Shown piece by piece: positions 49,343 to 58,475 of a stretch of 64,000 nt of DNA. The translations under genes were made by a program, and so were the position numbers. Source of the DNA: Pectobacterium aquaticum. GTDB taxonomy: Bacteria > Pseudomonadota > Gammaproteobacteria > Enterobacterales > Enterobacteriaceae. The DNA is taken from assembly GCF_003382565.3 (NCBI RefSeq), contig NZ_CP086253.1:3906001-3970000 (forward strand), in the 5' to 3' direction. Position 1 is the stretch's first letter, and each line of letters starts with the position of its first letter. A model generated the notes under the pieces. That model was given only the letters and a program-made list of their open reading frames with translations. It had not been told where the DNA came from and ran no database searches.

Positions 49343-51457
49343 TTATTTACCACGGGCTTCAATTACGGCCTGAGCAACGTTGTTAGGCGCATCATCGTAC
49401 TTCAGGAACTCCATGGAGTAAGAAGCACGGCCTTTGGTCAGAGAACGCAGTTGAGTTGCGTATCCGAACATTTCAGACAACGGAACTTCAGCGTGAATCA
49501 CAACGCCAGTAACGTTAGATTCCTGACCACGCAGCATACCACGACGACGGCTAAGGTCACCGATGACGTCACCAGTGTTCTCTTCCGGCGTTTCAACTTC
49601 AACCTTCATGATAGGCTCAAGCAGAACAGGTTTTGCTTTCTTAAAGCCGTCTTTGAAGGCGATAGAAGCAGCCAGTTTAAACGCCAATTCAGAGGAGTCA
49701 ACGTCATGGAAAGAACCGAAGTGCAGACGCACGCCGAGATCAACCACTGGGTAACCAGCCAACGGACCCGCTTTCAGCTGTTCCTGAATACCTTTATCAA
49801 CGGCAGGGATGTATTCGCCAGGAATTACACCACCTTTGATGTCGTTGACGAACTCGTAGCCTTTCGGATTTGAGCCCGGCTCCAGCGGATACATGTCGAT
49901 AACAACATGACCATACTGACCACGACCACCAGACTGCTTGGCGTGTTTACCTTCGATATCGGTAACTTTCGCACGAATCGCTTCACGATAAGCAACCTGT
50001 GGTTTACCCACGTTCGCTTCAACGTTGAATTCACGCTTCATACGGTCAACGATGATATCGAGGTGCAATTCACCCATACCAGCGATGATAGTCTGGTTAG
50101 ATTCTTCGTCTGTCCATACGCGGAAAGACGGGTCTTCTTTAGCCAGACGGCCCAATGCCAGACCCATTTTTTCTTGGTCAGCTTTGGTTTTCGGTTCTAC
50201 CGCGATGGAGATTACCGGCTCAGGGAATTCCATACGTTCCAAAATGATGACGTTATCTGGATCACACAGAGTGTCACCCGTCGTTACATCTTTCAGACCG
50301 ATAGCCGCAGCGATATCGCCCGCACGAACTTCTTTGATCTCTTCACGCTTGTTAGCGTGCATCTGAACGATACGACCAAAACGCTCACGTGCTGATTTAA
50401 CTGGGTTCAGTACGGTGTCGCCGGAGTTAACTACACCAGAGTACACGCGGAAGAACGTCAGGTTACCAACAAACGGGTCGGTAGCAATTTTGAACGCCAG
50501 TGCAGCAAACGGCTCTTCATCACTTGCGTGACGCTCAGCCGGCGTGTCTTTACCGTCATCCAAAAGACCATTGATCGCAGGTACGTCAACTGGGGATGGC
50601 AGGTAGTCAACTACCGCATCCAGCATCGCCTGAACACCTTTGTTCTTAAATGCAGAACCACAGGTTACCAAGATGATTTCGTTGTTCAGAACGCGCTGAC
50701 GCAGAGCTTTTTTGATCTCTTCTTCAGTCAGTTCTTCACCACCCAGGTATTTCTCCATCAGGTCTTCTGAAGCTTCTGCTGCAGATTCGATCAGGTTCTG
50801 GTGCCATTCATCAGCCAGATCCTGCATATCAGCTGGGATCTCTTCGTATTCGAAGGTCACGCCCTGATCGGCATCGTTCCAGTTGATGGCTTTCATTTTC
50901 ACCAGGTCAACAACACCGGTGAAACCTTCTTCAGCACCAATTGCCAGCTGCAGCGGAACAGGGTTCGCGCCCAGACGGGATTTGATCTGACCAACAACTT
51001 TCAGGAAATTCGCACCCATGCGGTCCATTTTGTTAACGAACGCAATGCGTGGAACTTTATATTTGTTTGCCTGACGCCATACGGTTTCAGACTGCGGCTG
51101 AACACCACCAACTGCGCAGTAAACCATTACCGCACCATCCAATACACGCATGGAACGTTCTACTTCGATAGTGAAGTCAACGTGCCCTGGGGTGTCGATG
51201 ATGTTTACACGATGCGGTTCATACTGCTTAGCCATACCAGACCAGAATGCAGTAGTCGCTGCGGAAGTGATAGTAATACCACGCTCCTGCTCCTGCTCCA
51301 TCCAGTCCATGGTAGCTGCGCCGTCATGAACTTCACCGATTTTATGGTTTACACCAGTGTAGAACAGAATACGTTCGGTAGTAGTGGTTTTACCGGCGTC
51401 GATGTGCGCACTGATACCAATGTTACGGTAGCGTGCGATGGGTGTTGTACGAGCCAT
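49343..51457 (-). CDS. fusA: Elongation factor G
   Basis: GTPase that drives translocation and ribosome recycling; 704 residues. N-terminal G domain motifs AHIDAGKTTTTER (about 17-29), DTPGH and NKMD; effector region RGITITSAAT; domains II-V follow, with domain IV GGRGQYGHV. It is 96 bases after rpsG. Confidence 0.98.
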   Translation of the reverse strand: MARTTPIARYRNIGISAHIDAGKTTTTERILFYTGVNHKIGEVHDGAATMDWMEQEQERGITITSAATTAFWSGMAKQYEPHRVNIIDTPGHVDFTIEVERSMRVLDGAVMVYCAVGGVQPQSETVWRQANKYKVPRIAFVNKMDRMGANFLKVVGQIKSRLGANPVPLQLAIGAEEGFTGVVDLVKMKAINWNDADQGVTFEYEEIPADMQDLADEWHQNLIESAAEASEDLMEKYLGGEELTEEEIKKALRQRVLNNEIILVTCGSAFKNKGVQAMLDAVVDYLPSPVDVPAINGLLDDGKDTPAERHASDEEPFAALAFKIATDPFVGNLTFFRVYSGVVNSGDTVLNPVKSARERFGRIVQMHANKREEIKEVRAGDIAAAIGLKDVTTGDTLCDPDNVIILERMEFPEPVISIAVEPKTKADQEKMGLALGRLAKEDPSFRVWTDEESNQTIIAGMGELHLDIIVDRMKREFNVEANVGKPQVAYREAIRAKVTDIEGKHAKQSGGRGQYGHVVIDMYPLEPGSNPKGYEFVNDIKGGVIPGEYIPAVDKGIQEQLKAGPLAGYPVVDLGVRLHFGSFHDVDSSELAFKLAASIAFKDGFKKAKPVLLEPIMKVEVETPEENTGDVIGDLSRRRGMLRGQESNVTGVVIHAEVPLSEMFGYATQLRSLTKGRASYSMEFLKYDDAPNNVAQAVIEARGK

Positions 51458-51553
51458 TTGTATCCTCTGTTTACTAGGGCGTTCAATTTAGTTAACCCAA
51501 GCGGGTTGGCTATTTTTAGCGCCCGCTTGGTTAGCATGACTACAACGAAGGGA

Positions 51554-52024
51554 TTACCAACGGTAGTGAGCGAACGCCTTGTTAGCTTCGGCCATACGGT
51601 GAACGTCTTCACGTTTCTTAACAGCAGTACCTTTGTTCTCTGCTGCATCAGAAAGTTCGTTCGCCAGGCGCAGAGCCATAGATTTATCACCGCGTTTACG
51701 AGCAGCTTCTACGATCCAACGCATTGCCAACGCATTACGACGAACCGGACGGACTTCTACTGGTACCTGATAAGTAGAACCACCAACGCGGCGCGACTTA
51801 ACTTCGACAGTCGGGCGAACGTTGTCCAGAGCTACTTCAAAAGCTTCCAGATGATCTTTACCAGAGCGCTGAGCCAGGGTCTCCAGCGCGGTATAGACGA
51901 TTGCTTCAGCAGTAGATTTTTTACCATCTACCATCAGGATGTTTACAAATTTGGCCAGCAGTTCTGATCCGAACTTAGGATCCGGCAGAATTTTACGTTG
52001 ACCAATGACGCGACGACGTGGCAT
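51554..52024 (-). CDS. rpsG: 30S ribosomal protein S7
   Basis: Head-assembly protein of 156 residues (the common form, not the extended K-12 form). MPRRRVIGQRKILPDPKFGSELLAKFVNILMVDGKKSTAE is typical. The 96-base rpsL-rpsG gap is where S7 represses the str operon in E. coli; similar use here is inferred. Confidence 0.98.
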   Translation of the reverse strand: MPRRRVIGQRKILPDPKFGSELLAKFVNILMVDGKKSTAEAIVYTALETLAQRSGKDHLEAFEVALDNVRPTVEVKSRRVGGSTYQVPVEVRPVRRNALAMRWIVEAARKRGDKSMALRLANELSDAAENKGTAVKKREDVHRMAEANKAFAHYRW

Positions 52025-52120
52025 GGAAATACTCCGTTGTTAATTCAGGATTGTCCAAAACTCTACGAGTTTAGTTTGACATTTAAGTTAAAACGTTTGG
52101 CCTTACTTAACGGAGAACCA

Positions 52121-52495
52121 TTAAGCCTTTGGCTTCTTCACGCCGTATTTGGAACGGGATTGCTTACGGTCTTTAACACCTGAGCAGTCCAGCGCGCCAC
52201 GAACGGTGTGGTAACGCACACCTGGCAGGTCTTTAACACGACCGCCACGGATCAGGATCACGGAGTGCTCCTGCAGGTTATGACCTTCACCACCGATATA
52301 GGAGGTAACTTCAAAACCGTTGGTTAAACGAACACGGCATACTTTACGCAGTGCGGAGTTCGGTTTTTTAGGGGTGGTCGTATATACACGGGTACATACG
52401 CCACGTTTCTGCGGGCATGCTTCCAGCGCCGGAACGTTGCTTTTAGCAGCCTTCAGGGAGCGTGGTTTGCGTACCAGCTGGTTAATCGTTGCCAT
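52121..52495 (-). CDS. rpsL: 30S ribosomal protein S12
   Basis: Decoding-centre protein of 124 residues. The loops TTPKKPNSALRK (Lys43) and GGRVKDLPGVRYH (Lys88) carry the streptomycin-sensitive wild-type residues. First gene of the str operon. Confidence 0.98.
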   Translation of the reverse strand: MATINQLVRKPRSLKAAKSNVPALEACPQKRGVCTRVYTTTPKKPNSALRKVCRVRLTNGFEVTSYIGGEGHNLQEHSVILIRGGRVKDLPGVRYHTVRGALDCSGVKDRKQSRSKYGVKKPKA

Positions 52496-52577
52496 TCAAA
52501 AAGCTCCTGGGTTTTGCTTCGTAAACACGTAATAAATCGCCTCATGTTTGCGCAAGGCAAAGTATGAGGACGCAGAA

Positions 52578-52606
52578 TTTTAGGGCTGGCAGTGGAAGGA
52601 GTCAAG
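52578..52606 (-). promoter_or_regulatory. str operon promoter
   Basis: The minus strand has -35 TTGACT (52601-52606), a 17-base spacer and -10 TAAAAT (52578-52583), 83 bases before the rpsL ATG. Confidence 0.78.
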
Positions 52607-52626
52607 AAATATACAAAAATTCGGCG

Positions 52627-52914
52627 TTACCACGCGAGTTGCTGCGGGTGCTCCACTGTCAGTTGAACAAACTGATTATAGTCAATGAGTGTCACATTGT
52701 TTGAAATTTGTTCATCCATTCCTCTTGCCGCTGTATCAGGCTGGAGCGCGTAGAGAAGAACAGCTGAATCAAGAAGGCGCTGAATAATATCTCCACCAGC
52801 TAGCGCAGCGATAACACCGTCTTGCAATAAGACCAACGCATCCCCCTGACCCAAACTGAGCAGAAGTGCATCTAGGTCAATGTGATAAGGAGAACGTGAG
52901 AGCGTATGCAGCAT
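52627..52914 (-). CDS. tusB: Sulfurtransferase complex subunit TusB
   Basis: Smallest subunit of the TusBCD sulfur relay that passes persulfide from TusA to TusE for 2-thiolation of tRNA wobble U34 by MnmA. It has 95 residues: MLHTLSRSPYHIDLDALLLSLGQGDALVLLQDGVIAAL. The operon order tusD-tusC-tusB (minus strand) matches E. coli. Confidence 0.95.
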   Translation of the reverse strand: MLHTLSRSPYHIDLDALLLSLGQGDALVLLQDGVIAALAGGDIIQRLLDSAVLLYALQPDTAARGMDEQISNNVTLIDYNQFVQLTVEHPQQLAW

Positions 52915-52934
52915 ATAAAAGGCGAAATCCGTCG

Positions 52935-53294
52935 CTAGAATGAAAGGATAGAATGATAATCGGCCAACTTACTACGCCATGCTTGCGGCGCTAATAGCTC
53001 CACATCCAAAACCCAGTCTGTTTCTATACTCAACCCACGCTGGCGCACAGAAGTCTCGCACAGATAACAAGCTTCGATATCGTACAACGGCAGTACACCA
53101 AACGTTGCGATGTAATTACGCATCAAAATCTTTTCCGGCTGTTGATGCGGCAGCAGTTGAAGTACGCCATCGCCAACAAAAAATACGCCAATCTCTTGCG
53201 TCAGTGCTGACATCGCCAATAGTGCATCCAGCCCCTCTCGCCCAGCAGCACTCCCATGTGGAGAATGCGTAAAAACAAATGCGACTCGCTTCAT
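52935..53294 (-). CDS. tusC: Sulfurtransferase complex subunit TusC
   Basis: A 119-residue DsrF-like subunit of TusBCD; MKRVAFVFTHSPHGSAAGREGLDALLAMSAL and VGDGVLQLLPHQQPEKI are typical. It lies 9 bases after tusD and 20 before tusB. Confidence 0.95.
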   Translation of the reverse strand: MKRVAFVFTHSPHGSAAGREGLDALLAMSALTQEIGVFFVGDGVLQLLPHQQPEKILMRNYIATFGVLPLYDIEACYLCETSVRQRGLSIETDWVLDVELLAPQAWRSKLADYHSILSF

Positions 53295-53303
53295 AACGCT
53301 ACC

Positions 53304-53693
53304 TTAAAACTGAATAACCCGATCGCAGGTCAGCACCGATTGCGCCAGTTCACCCAACCCGCTCAGAACAAAACCAGGTTGCAGATTCGCGCCAGCAAGG
53401 TTGAGCTGAGTCGCTTGCTGTGCATCGGTCACACCTCTGCGTAATGCCGCGGCGACACAGACATTCAGCGCCACCTGATGCATTTCGCCCAACTGCTTCC
53501 AAGCGCGAACAAGATCAAACTCATCATTAGCGGGTGACGTTAGCTGGTTGGCATTTAGCACGCCCTCGCGATAGAAGAACACGCTTTTCAGTCTGTGCCC
53601 TTCAGCCAACAGCGCCTGTGCAAACTGCAACGCGCTGCTCGCTTGCTGTGTGCCATAAGCCGGGCCAGTCACCAGCAAACAGTAACTCAGCAT
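53304..53693 (-). CDS. tusD: Sulfurtransferase complex subunit TusD
   Basis: DsrE-like subunit with the persulfide-carrying Cys in LNVCVAAALRRGV (about residue 79). It has 129 residues; MLSYCLLVTGPAYGTQQASSALQFAQALLAEGH matches the family. Its start overlaps the yheO stop by one base, so yheO-tusDCB is one transcription unit. Confidence 0.95.
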   Translation of the reverse strand: MLSYCLLVTGPAYGTQQASSALQFAQALLAEGHRLKSVFFYREGVLNANQLTSPANDEFDLVRAWKQLGEMHQVALNVCVAAALRRGVTDAQQATQLNLAGANLQPGFVLSGLGELAQSVLTCDRVIQF

Positions 53694-54415
53694 TAACGTT
53701 CGTGCCCGCTGAAGTCGCCGCTTTTGAATTGACGGATATAAAGGTAGACCGTGTGTTTGGAGATATTGAGACGTTCGGCGACCTGGTTGATGGCGTCTTT
53801 AATATCAAAGATGCCTTTCTCATACAGGCTCAGTACGATTTGGCGATTTTTCGCATTATTGGAGACGTTGCGATCCGCGTTGACTTCCTCAATCGAAAAT
53901 TCCAGCGTTTGTGCCACGAGATCATCAACGGATGACGCAAAGTTGACGGAAGAGGCGGCATCATGCGTTTCAGGTGGAATAAAGGTCTGCACAATCTGGG
54001 AGAAAGGCACATCCAAATTCATGTTGATACACAGCAGCCCAATCACGCGCTGATCGCGATTGCGAATGGCAATCGTCACTGACTTCATCAACACACCGCT
54101 TTTTGCGCGGGTAAAATAGGCTTTCGACACGCTGCTATCTTCACCTGCCATGTCATGCAGCATGCGCAATGCAAGATCCGTAATCGGCGAGCCAATCTTC
54201 CTGCCGGTATGTTCCCCATTCGCAATACGCACGGCGGAACATTTAAGATCCTCAAGCGAGTGCAATACAATCTCACAATGCTCGCCAATTAACATGGCCA
54301 AGCCATCAACCACCGCTTCATACGATTTCAGGATCTCATAGTCCGTTTGACTAAAAGGACGTTCATCCAGCAAATCAAGCTCATAAGATTCGCCAGATAC
54401 AAGCGAATTAGACAT
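53693..54415 (-). CDS. yheO: YheO, PAS-like and helix-turn-helix regulator
   Basis: A 240-residue protein with an N-terminal PAS-like YheO domain (LKSYEAVVDGLAMLIGEHCEIVLHSLEDLKCSAVRIANG) and a C-terminal helix-turn-helix (EKGIFDIKDAINQVAERLNISKHTVYLYIRQFKSG). A transcriptional regulator of unknown targets. The ATG at 54415 matches E. coli; an in-frame start 8 codons upstream (54439) is less likely. Its 5' neighbour is eptA, not fkpA as in E. coli. Confidence 0.93.
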   Translation of the reverse strand: MSNSLVSGESYELDLLDERPFSQTDYEILKSYEAVVDGLAMLIGEHCEIVLHSLEDLKCSAVRIANGEHTGRKIGSPITDLALRMLHDMAGEDSSVSKAYFTRAKSGVLMKSVTIAIRNRDQRVIGLLCINMNLDVPFSQIVQTFIPPETHDAASSVNFASSVDDLVAQTLEFSIEEVNADRNVSNNAKNRQIVLSLYEKGIFDIKDAINQVAERLNISKHTVYLYIRQFKSGDFSGHER

Positions 54416-54515
54416 GGCAGACACCACCCTCAACGTCATCTATTTATTTTGTATTGACAGGGGACACAGTCTAGCAAATGTCCACACTCGCGTCCCTGAA
54501 TTTAACGGGCTACCT

Positions 54516-54532
54516 CTTAAGGTTGCATTAAT
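54516..54532 (+). promoter_or_regulatory. PmrA box upstream of eptA
   Basis: CTTAAG-GTTGC-ATTAAT matches the PmrA (BasR) direct-repeat consensus of two YTTAAK-like halves separated by 5 bases, 62 bases before the eptA ATG. A -10-like TAGAGT lies at 54543-54548. Since the operon encodes PmrA itself, positive autoregulation is likely; that is inferred. Confidence 0.8.
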
Positions 54533-54593
54533 TTAATCCCGCTAGAGTCAGCGTCTTCTTTCCTCTCCATCATGGAAATCACGAGAGACGTGT

Positions 54594-56240
54594 ATGAGAA
54601 AACGAATACCGATGGGCAGACCACACCTGAGCAGCATCACGTTCGTGCTGATCTTTTCTGCCTTTATTACCCTGGTCCAGAACATTGCCTACTACCGTCA
54701 GACGCTGCAACTGCTGGATATGACAGACTGGGTTACTATCCCTTTCTTTCTCAGCATGCCCGTTGTGATTTTCGCGGTGCTGAATATCATTTTCACACTT
54801 CTGGCAGTACCTTATCTGCGTAAGGCCATCATTGTTCTTTTCCTGCTGACCGGTGCCGCAGCACAATACTTTATGCTGAACTACGGCATTATCATTGACC
54901 GAACCATGATCCAGAATATCCTAGAGACAACCGCTGGCGAATCCTTTTCACTGCTTACGCCACAGCTTGTCGCCTGGGTATTCTTTATTGGCGTCATTCC
55001 TGCGGCACTCGCCGTCTGGATAAAAATAAAACCCGCCAAGCCGACAACGCTCTATATTGGCATGCGCTTTCTTAGCGTCATTATTTCGTTATTCGCTATT
55101 TTATCTATCGCGGCATTCTTTTATAAAGATTACGCCTCGTTCATGCGTAATAACAAAGAGTTGGTAAAAGCAATTACGCCCAGCAATATTGTGGCGGCCA
55201 GCTTGTCCTACCATAAACATAGTGTGCTGGCTAATTTGCCTCTGGAGCAGATTGGTCTGGATGCCCACAAAGCGGCTCCGCCATCTCCGACGGCAAAAAA
55301 GAATCTGGTTATTCTGGTAGTTGGCGAGACATCCCGGGCACAAAATTTTTCGCTGGGTGGCTACGGGAAAGAGACCAATCCGCTGCTGGCAAAAGATAAC
55401 GTTATCTACTTTGAAAACACCTCATCGTGTGGCACATCAACAGGCGTTTCCGTTCCCTGCATGTTTTCCAACATGCCGCGCCAACGCTTTAATGGTGACG
55501 TAGCCAGCCATCAGGAAGGGTTGCTGGATATATTACAGCGGGCAAAAGTTAACGTGCTCTGGCAGGAAAATGATGGCGGCTGTAAAGATACCTGTACACG
55601 TGTGCCAACGGTTGATGTGACATCGCTGAAACTACCGGGACTATGCACCAACGGAGAATGCCACGATGAAGCGTTATTCCACGGCGTCGAAGACTATATT
55701 AATAAACTCGATAACGACGGCATCATCGTATTACATACGATAGGCAGCCACGGCCCGAGTTATTACCAACGCTATCCTGACGCCTTTAAGAAATTTACGC
55801 CAACGTGTGATACCAATCAGATTCAGACCTGTACGCAGGAAGCGCTGGCCAATACGTATGACAATACGATCCTGTACGTCGATTTTTTTCTGGATAAAGC
55901 GATCGATTTACTGAAACAGCATCAGGATAAATTTAATACGTCATTGGTTTACCTGTCTGACCACGGCGAATCGTTAGGGGAAAACGGCATCTACCTGCAT
56001 AGCATGCCCTACTCTATTGCACCGAAGCAGCAAACGCACGTCCCGATGTTTATTTGGTTATCAACGGGTTATCAGCAACAACAGGTCATTCAGGACTCCT
56101 GCCTGCGCCAGAACGCGAAGCAGCTGGATTACTCGCAAGATAATCTTTTCCATACCATACTGGGAATGTTTACTATCACCACGAAAGAATATCAGCCTCA
56201 GCTCGATATCCTTCAGCCGTGCAGGGATAAGGCAACATGA
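54594..56240 (+). CDS. eptA: Lipid A phosphoethanolamine transferase EptA
   Basis: Transfers phosphoethanolamine from phosphatidylethanolamine to lipid A phosphates in the inner membrane, lowering surface charge. It has 548 residues: five N-terminal membrane segments (to about residue 180), then a periplasmic alkaline-phosphatase-like domain. Thr246, the catalytic nucleophile, is in VVGETSRAQNF; metal ligands are in YLSDHGESLGENGIYLH. Disulfide-forming Cys are conserved (SCGTSTGVSVPCMF, GGCKDTC, CTNGEC). It resembles chromosomal EptA/PmrC of enterics rather than plasmid MCR. It overlaps pmrA by four bases. Confidence 0.95.
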   Translation: MRKRIPMGRPHLSSITFVLIFSAFITLVQNIAYYRQTLQLLDMTDWVTIPFFLSMPVVIFAVLNIIFTLLAVPYLRKAIIVLFLLTGAAAQYFMLNYGIIIDRTMIQNILETTAGESFSLLTPQLVAWVFFIGVIPAALAVWIKIKPAKPTTLYIGMRFLSVIISLFAILSIAAFFYKDYASFMRNNKELVKAITPSNIVAASLSYHKHSVLANLPLEQIGLDAHKAAPPSPTAKKNLVILVVGETSRAQNFSLGGYGKETNPLLAKDNVIYFENTSSCGTSTGVSVPCMFSNMPRQRFNGDVASHQEGLLDILQRAKVNVLWQENDGGCKDTCTRVPTVDVTSLKLPGLCTNGECHDEALFHGVEDYINKLDNDGIIVLHTIGSHGPSYYQRYPDAFKKFTPTCDTNQIQTCTQEALANTYDNTILYVDFFLDKAIDLLKQHQDKFNTSLVYLSDHGESLGENGIYLHSMPYSIAPKQQTHVPMFIWLSTGYQQQQVIQDSCLRQNAKQLDYSQDNLFHTILGMFTITTKEYQPQLDILQPCRDKAT

Positions 56241-56905
56241 AATTATTGATTGTTGAAGACGATAAGCTGTTGCAGGAAGGATTATTATTAGCGTTGAGTC
56301 ATGAAGGTTATGCCTGCGATTGTGCAGGCACAGCCAAAGAAGCAGACGCGCTCATCAGCAGCGCACACTACAGTCTGGTCATTCTCGATCTTGGCTTACC
56401 GGATGAAGATGGGCTCGCTCTGCTCTCACGCTGGCGTAAGCATCATTACCAGCATCCCGTACTCATCTTAACGGCGCGGGATAAGGTAAACGATCGCGTC
56501 AGCGGGCTGGATGTCGGCGCAGACGATTACCTTGCCAAGCCTTTCGCTCTAACGGAATTACAGGCACGCGTACGCGCGCTGATTCGCCGCCATCAGGGTT
56601 CAAGCAACAGCTTGATACAGGTCGACAACATTACCTTGGATTTAAACAATCAACAGGTGTTACTGGACGACAAACCGGTGGTACTGACGCCGAAAGAGTT
56701 TGCGATACTATCCCGTCTGGTGTTGAAAGCAGGTTCCCAGGTACATCGCGAGGTTCTGCATCAGGATATCTACGCCTGGAACGACGACCCGTCCTCCAAC
56801 TCGCTAGAAGTGCATATCCATAATCTGCGGCACAAGATAGGGAAAGAACGCATCCGAACCCTGCGTGGTTTTGGCTATCTGCTGACTAAAGGCGAACAGC
56901 CATGA
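56237..56905 (+). CDS. pmrA: Response regulator PmrA (BasR)
   Basis: An OmpR-family response regulator of 222 residues. The receiver has acidic pocket EDD (7-9), phospho-acceptor Asp51 in LVILDLGLPDEDG, Thr in ILTAR and Lys in DYLAKPFA. The C-terminal winged helix includes LTPKEFAILSRL and HIHNLRHKIGKERIRTLRGFGY. It overlaps eptA and pmrB by four bases each; it should bind the box at 54516. Confidence 0.95.
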   Translation: MKLLIVEDDKLLQEGLLLALSHEGYACDCAGTAKEADALISSAHYSLVILDLGLPDEDGLALLSRWRKHHYQHPVLILTARDKVNDRVSGLDVGADDYLAKPFALTELQARVRALIRRHQGSSNSLIQVDNITLDLNNQQVLLDDKPVVLTPKEFAILSRLVLKAGSQVHREVLHQDIYAWNDDPSSNSLEVHIHNLRHKIGKERIRTLRGFGYLLTKGEQP

Positions 56906-57999
56906 AGAGCGATGCCGACACCGTCACCAGCATGCGTCGTCGTTTGGTGCTGGCACTGGGCGGCATCCTGCTCGTCTGTCAGATGATCAGCGTATTCTGG
57001 CTTTGGCACGAAAGCGAAGAACAGATCGGCCTACTGGTTGATAAATCCCTGAGCGCCAGCGCCCAGAACATACAGATCGATCAAGAGATCAATGAGGCGA
57101 TCGCCTCACTCAGCATCCCAAGTCTGGTGATGGTCATTCTGACATTGCTCATGTGCTTTCAGGCGGTCAGTTGGATCACGCGTCCGCTTTCACGCCTGCA
57201 GGAAGAATTACAGGATCGCACGGCGGAAAATCTGGAACCACTGCCACAACAGAGTGACATTAAAGAAATCGCTGCTGTCACCCATACCATCAACCAGCTT
57301 TTTCAACGTCTGGACGAAACGTTGAAACGCGACAGGCAATTTACTGCAGATGTCGCTCATGAATTACGTACCCCGCTAGCTGGAATTCGTCTACACCTTG
57401 AATTACACCAGCAGCAACATCAGATTGATTGCAGTTCGCTCATCAAACGCATTGATAAAATGGTGAAAACGGTGGAGCAGCTTTTGCTGCTTGCGCGTGT
57501 CGGGCAAGATTTTTCTGCGGGTCACCACCCGCATGTCTCATTCCTGAAAGACGTCATTTTCCCCATGCAGGATGAACTGGCCGAGATGCTGCAAAAGCGG
57601 CAGCAGACGTTGAAATGGGTATTACCACAAGAAGATGTCACTCTCCGTGGGGATGCCACGCTACTCCAGTTACTGTTACGCAATCTGGTAGAAAACGCCT
57701 ATCGCTATAGCCCGCAAGCAAGTCAGATCACCGTGAGCCTGAGCAAGCTGCCACATATTGAACTACAGGTTGAGGATGAAGGATCGGGTATTGATGAAAG
57801 CAAAGTCGGTGAATTGAGTAAGGCGTTCGTTCGCATGGACAGCCGCTATGGCGGTATCGGCCTCGGGCTAAGTATCGTGACGCGCATTGCTCAGTTGCAC
57901 GATGGAAAATTTTTCCTCTGCAACCGGCCACAACGTTCCGGCGCCCTCGCTCGCGTGGTACTCACCGCCCCTGACGAATACCTGGATGAAAAAAACTAG
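56902..57999 (+). CDS. pmrB: Sensor histidine kinase PmrB (BasS)
   Basis: An inner-membrane sensor kinase of 365 residues. TM1 (about 13-35, LVLALGGILLVCQMISVFWLWHE), a short periplasmic loop of about 30 residues with ExxE (EINE) of the type that senses Fe3+ in Salmonella PmrB, TM2 (about 72-93), HAMP, then HisKA with His153 in ADVAHELRTPLAG and HATPase with NLVENAYRYSP and GIGLGLSIV. It probably responds to iron, mild acid or PhoP-linked input, by homology. Confidence 0.94.
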   Translation: MKSDADTVTSMRRRLVLALGGILLVCQMISVFWLWHESEEQIGLLVDKSLSASAQNIQIDQEINEAIASLSIPSLVMVILTLLMCFQAVSWITRPLSRLQEELQDRTAENLEPLPQQSDIKEIAAVTHTINQLFQRLDETLKRDRQFTADVAHELRTPLAGIRLHLELHQQQHQIDCSSLIKRIDKMVKTVEQLLLLARVGQDFSAGHHPHVSFLKDVIFPMQDELAEMLQKRQQTLKWVLPQEDVTLRGDATLLQLLLRNLVENAYRYSPQASQITVSLSKLPHIELQVEDEGSGIDESKVGELSKAFVRMDSRYGGIGLGLSIVTRIAQLHDGKFFLCNRPQRSGALARVVLTAPDEYLDEKN

Positions 58000-58132
58000 C
58001 GGGTCTGCGCCGAAATAATACAGGTCCTGTGCGCAAACCCACATGTCTTATCAGTACGCTGGATAGCGATTCTAGTGTGTCGACGTCATCAGGTTCATCA
58101 CTCTGCGGTGCTGGTTTTATTGGGCCAGTAGT

Positions 58133-58372
58133 AGCCTTGTTGGTTTGTAGGTGACCAATGACCGACCACTGTAAGTCGGCTAAGTCCTGCATGGCTTCCC
58201 ATTTGCGGTACGCCTCCTGCACCTTGTTCTCGCCCAATACTCGGCAACCTGCCGTATGAGCCATACGCAGGCGATTTTCAGGCTTGGTCTTGCTGACAGG
58301 CAGCAGTCGCACCGTTGCAGGATAGCAGCCGTGCCTGTCGTGGCGAGTCGGTGTATCGGAAGGTATCAGCAT
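58133..58372 (-). pseudogene. Truncated yggS-like PLP-homeostasis gene
   Basis: The first 80 codons of a minus-strand frame look like the N-terminal part of YggS/PROSC-family PLP-binding proteins: VRLLPVSKTKP (with the PLP Lys), AGCRVLGENKVQEAYRKWE and LQWSVIGHLQTNKA. After TNKA the similarity ends, and the frame runs on without it into the pmrB 3' end (57962). Family members have about 230 residues, so two-thirds are missing. It is a remnant. It diverges from the MocR-type gene, whose family also uses PLP. Confidence 0.7.
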
Positions 58373-58404
58373 CAGCTTAACTCCTGACGAAGAAGATGAA
58401 TGGA

Positions 58405-58432
58405 TTGTGAAACGTATTTATAGATTTAAAAT
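58405..58432 (+). promoter_or_regulatory. Candidate promoter of the MocR-type gene
   Basis: TTGTGA (58405-58410), a 16-base spacer and TAAAAT (58427-58432), 43 bases before the start codon. A reasonable sigma-70 site in an A/T-rich patch. Confidence 0.4.
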
Positions 58433-58475
58433 AGCTGGATATTACCCACCATTTTCCCGATAAGAGGCAGACCAA

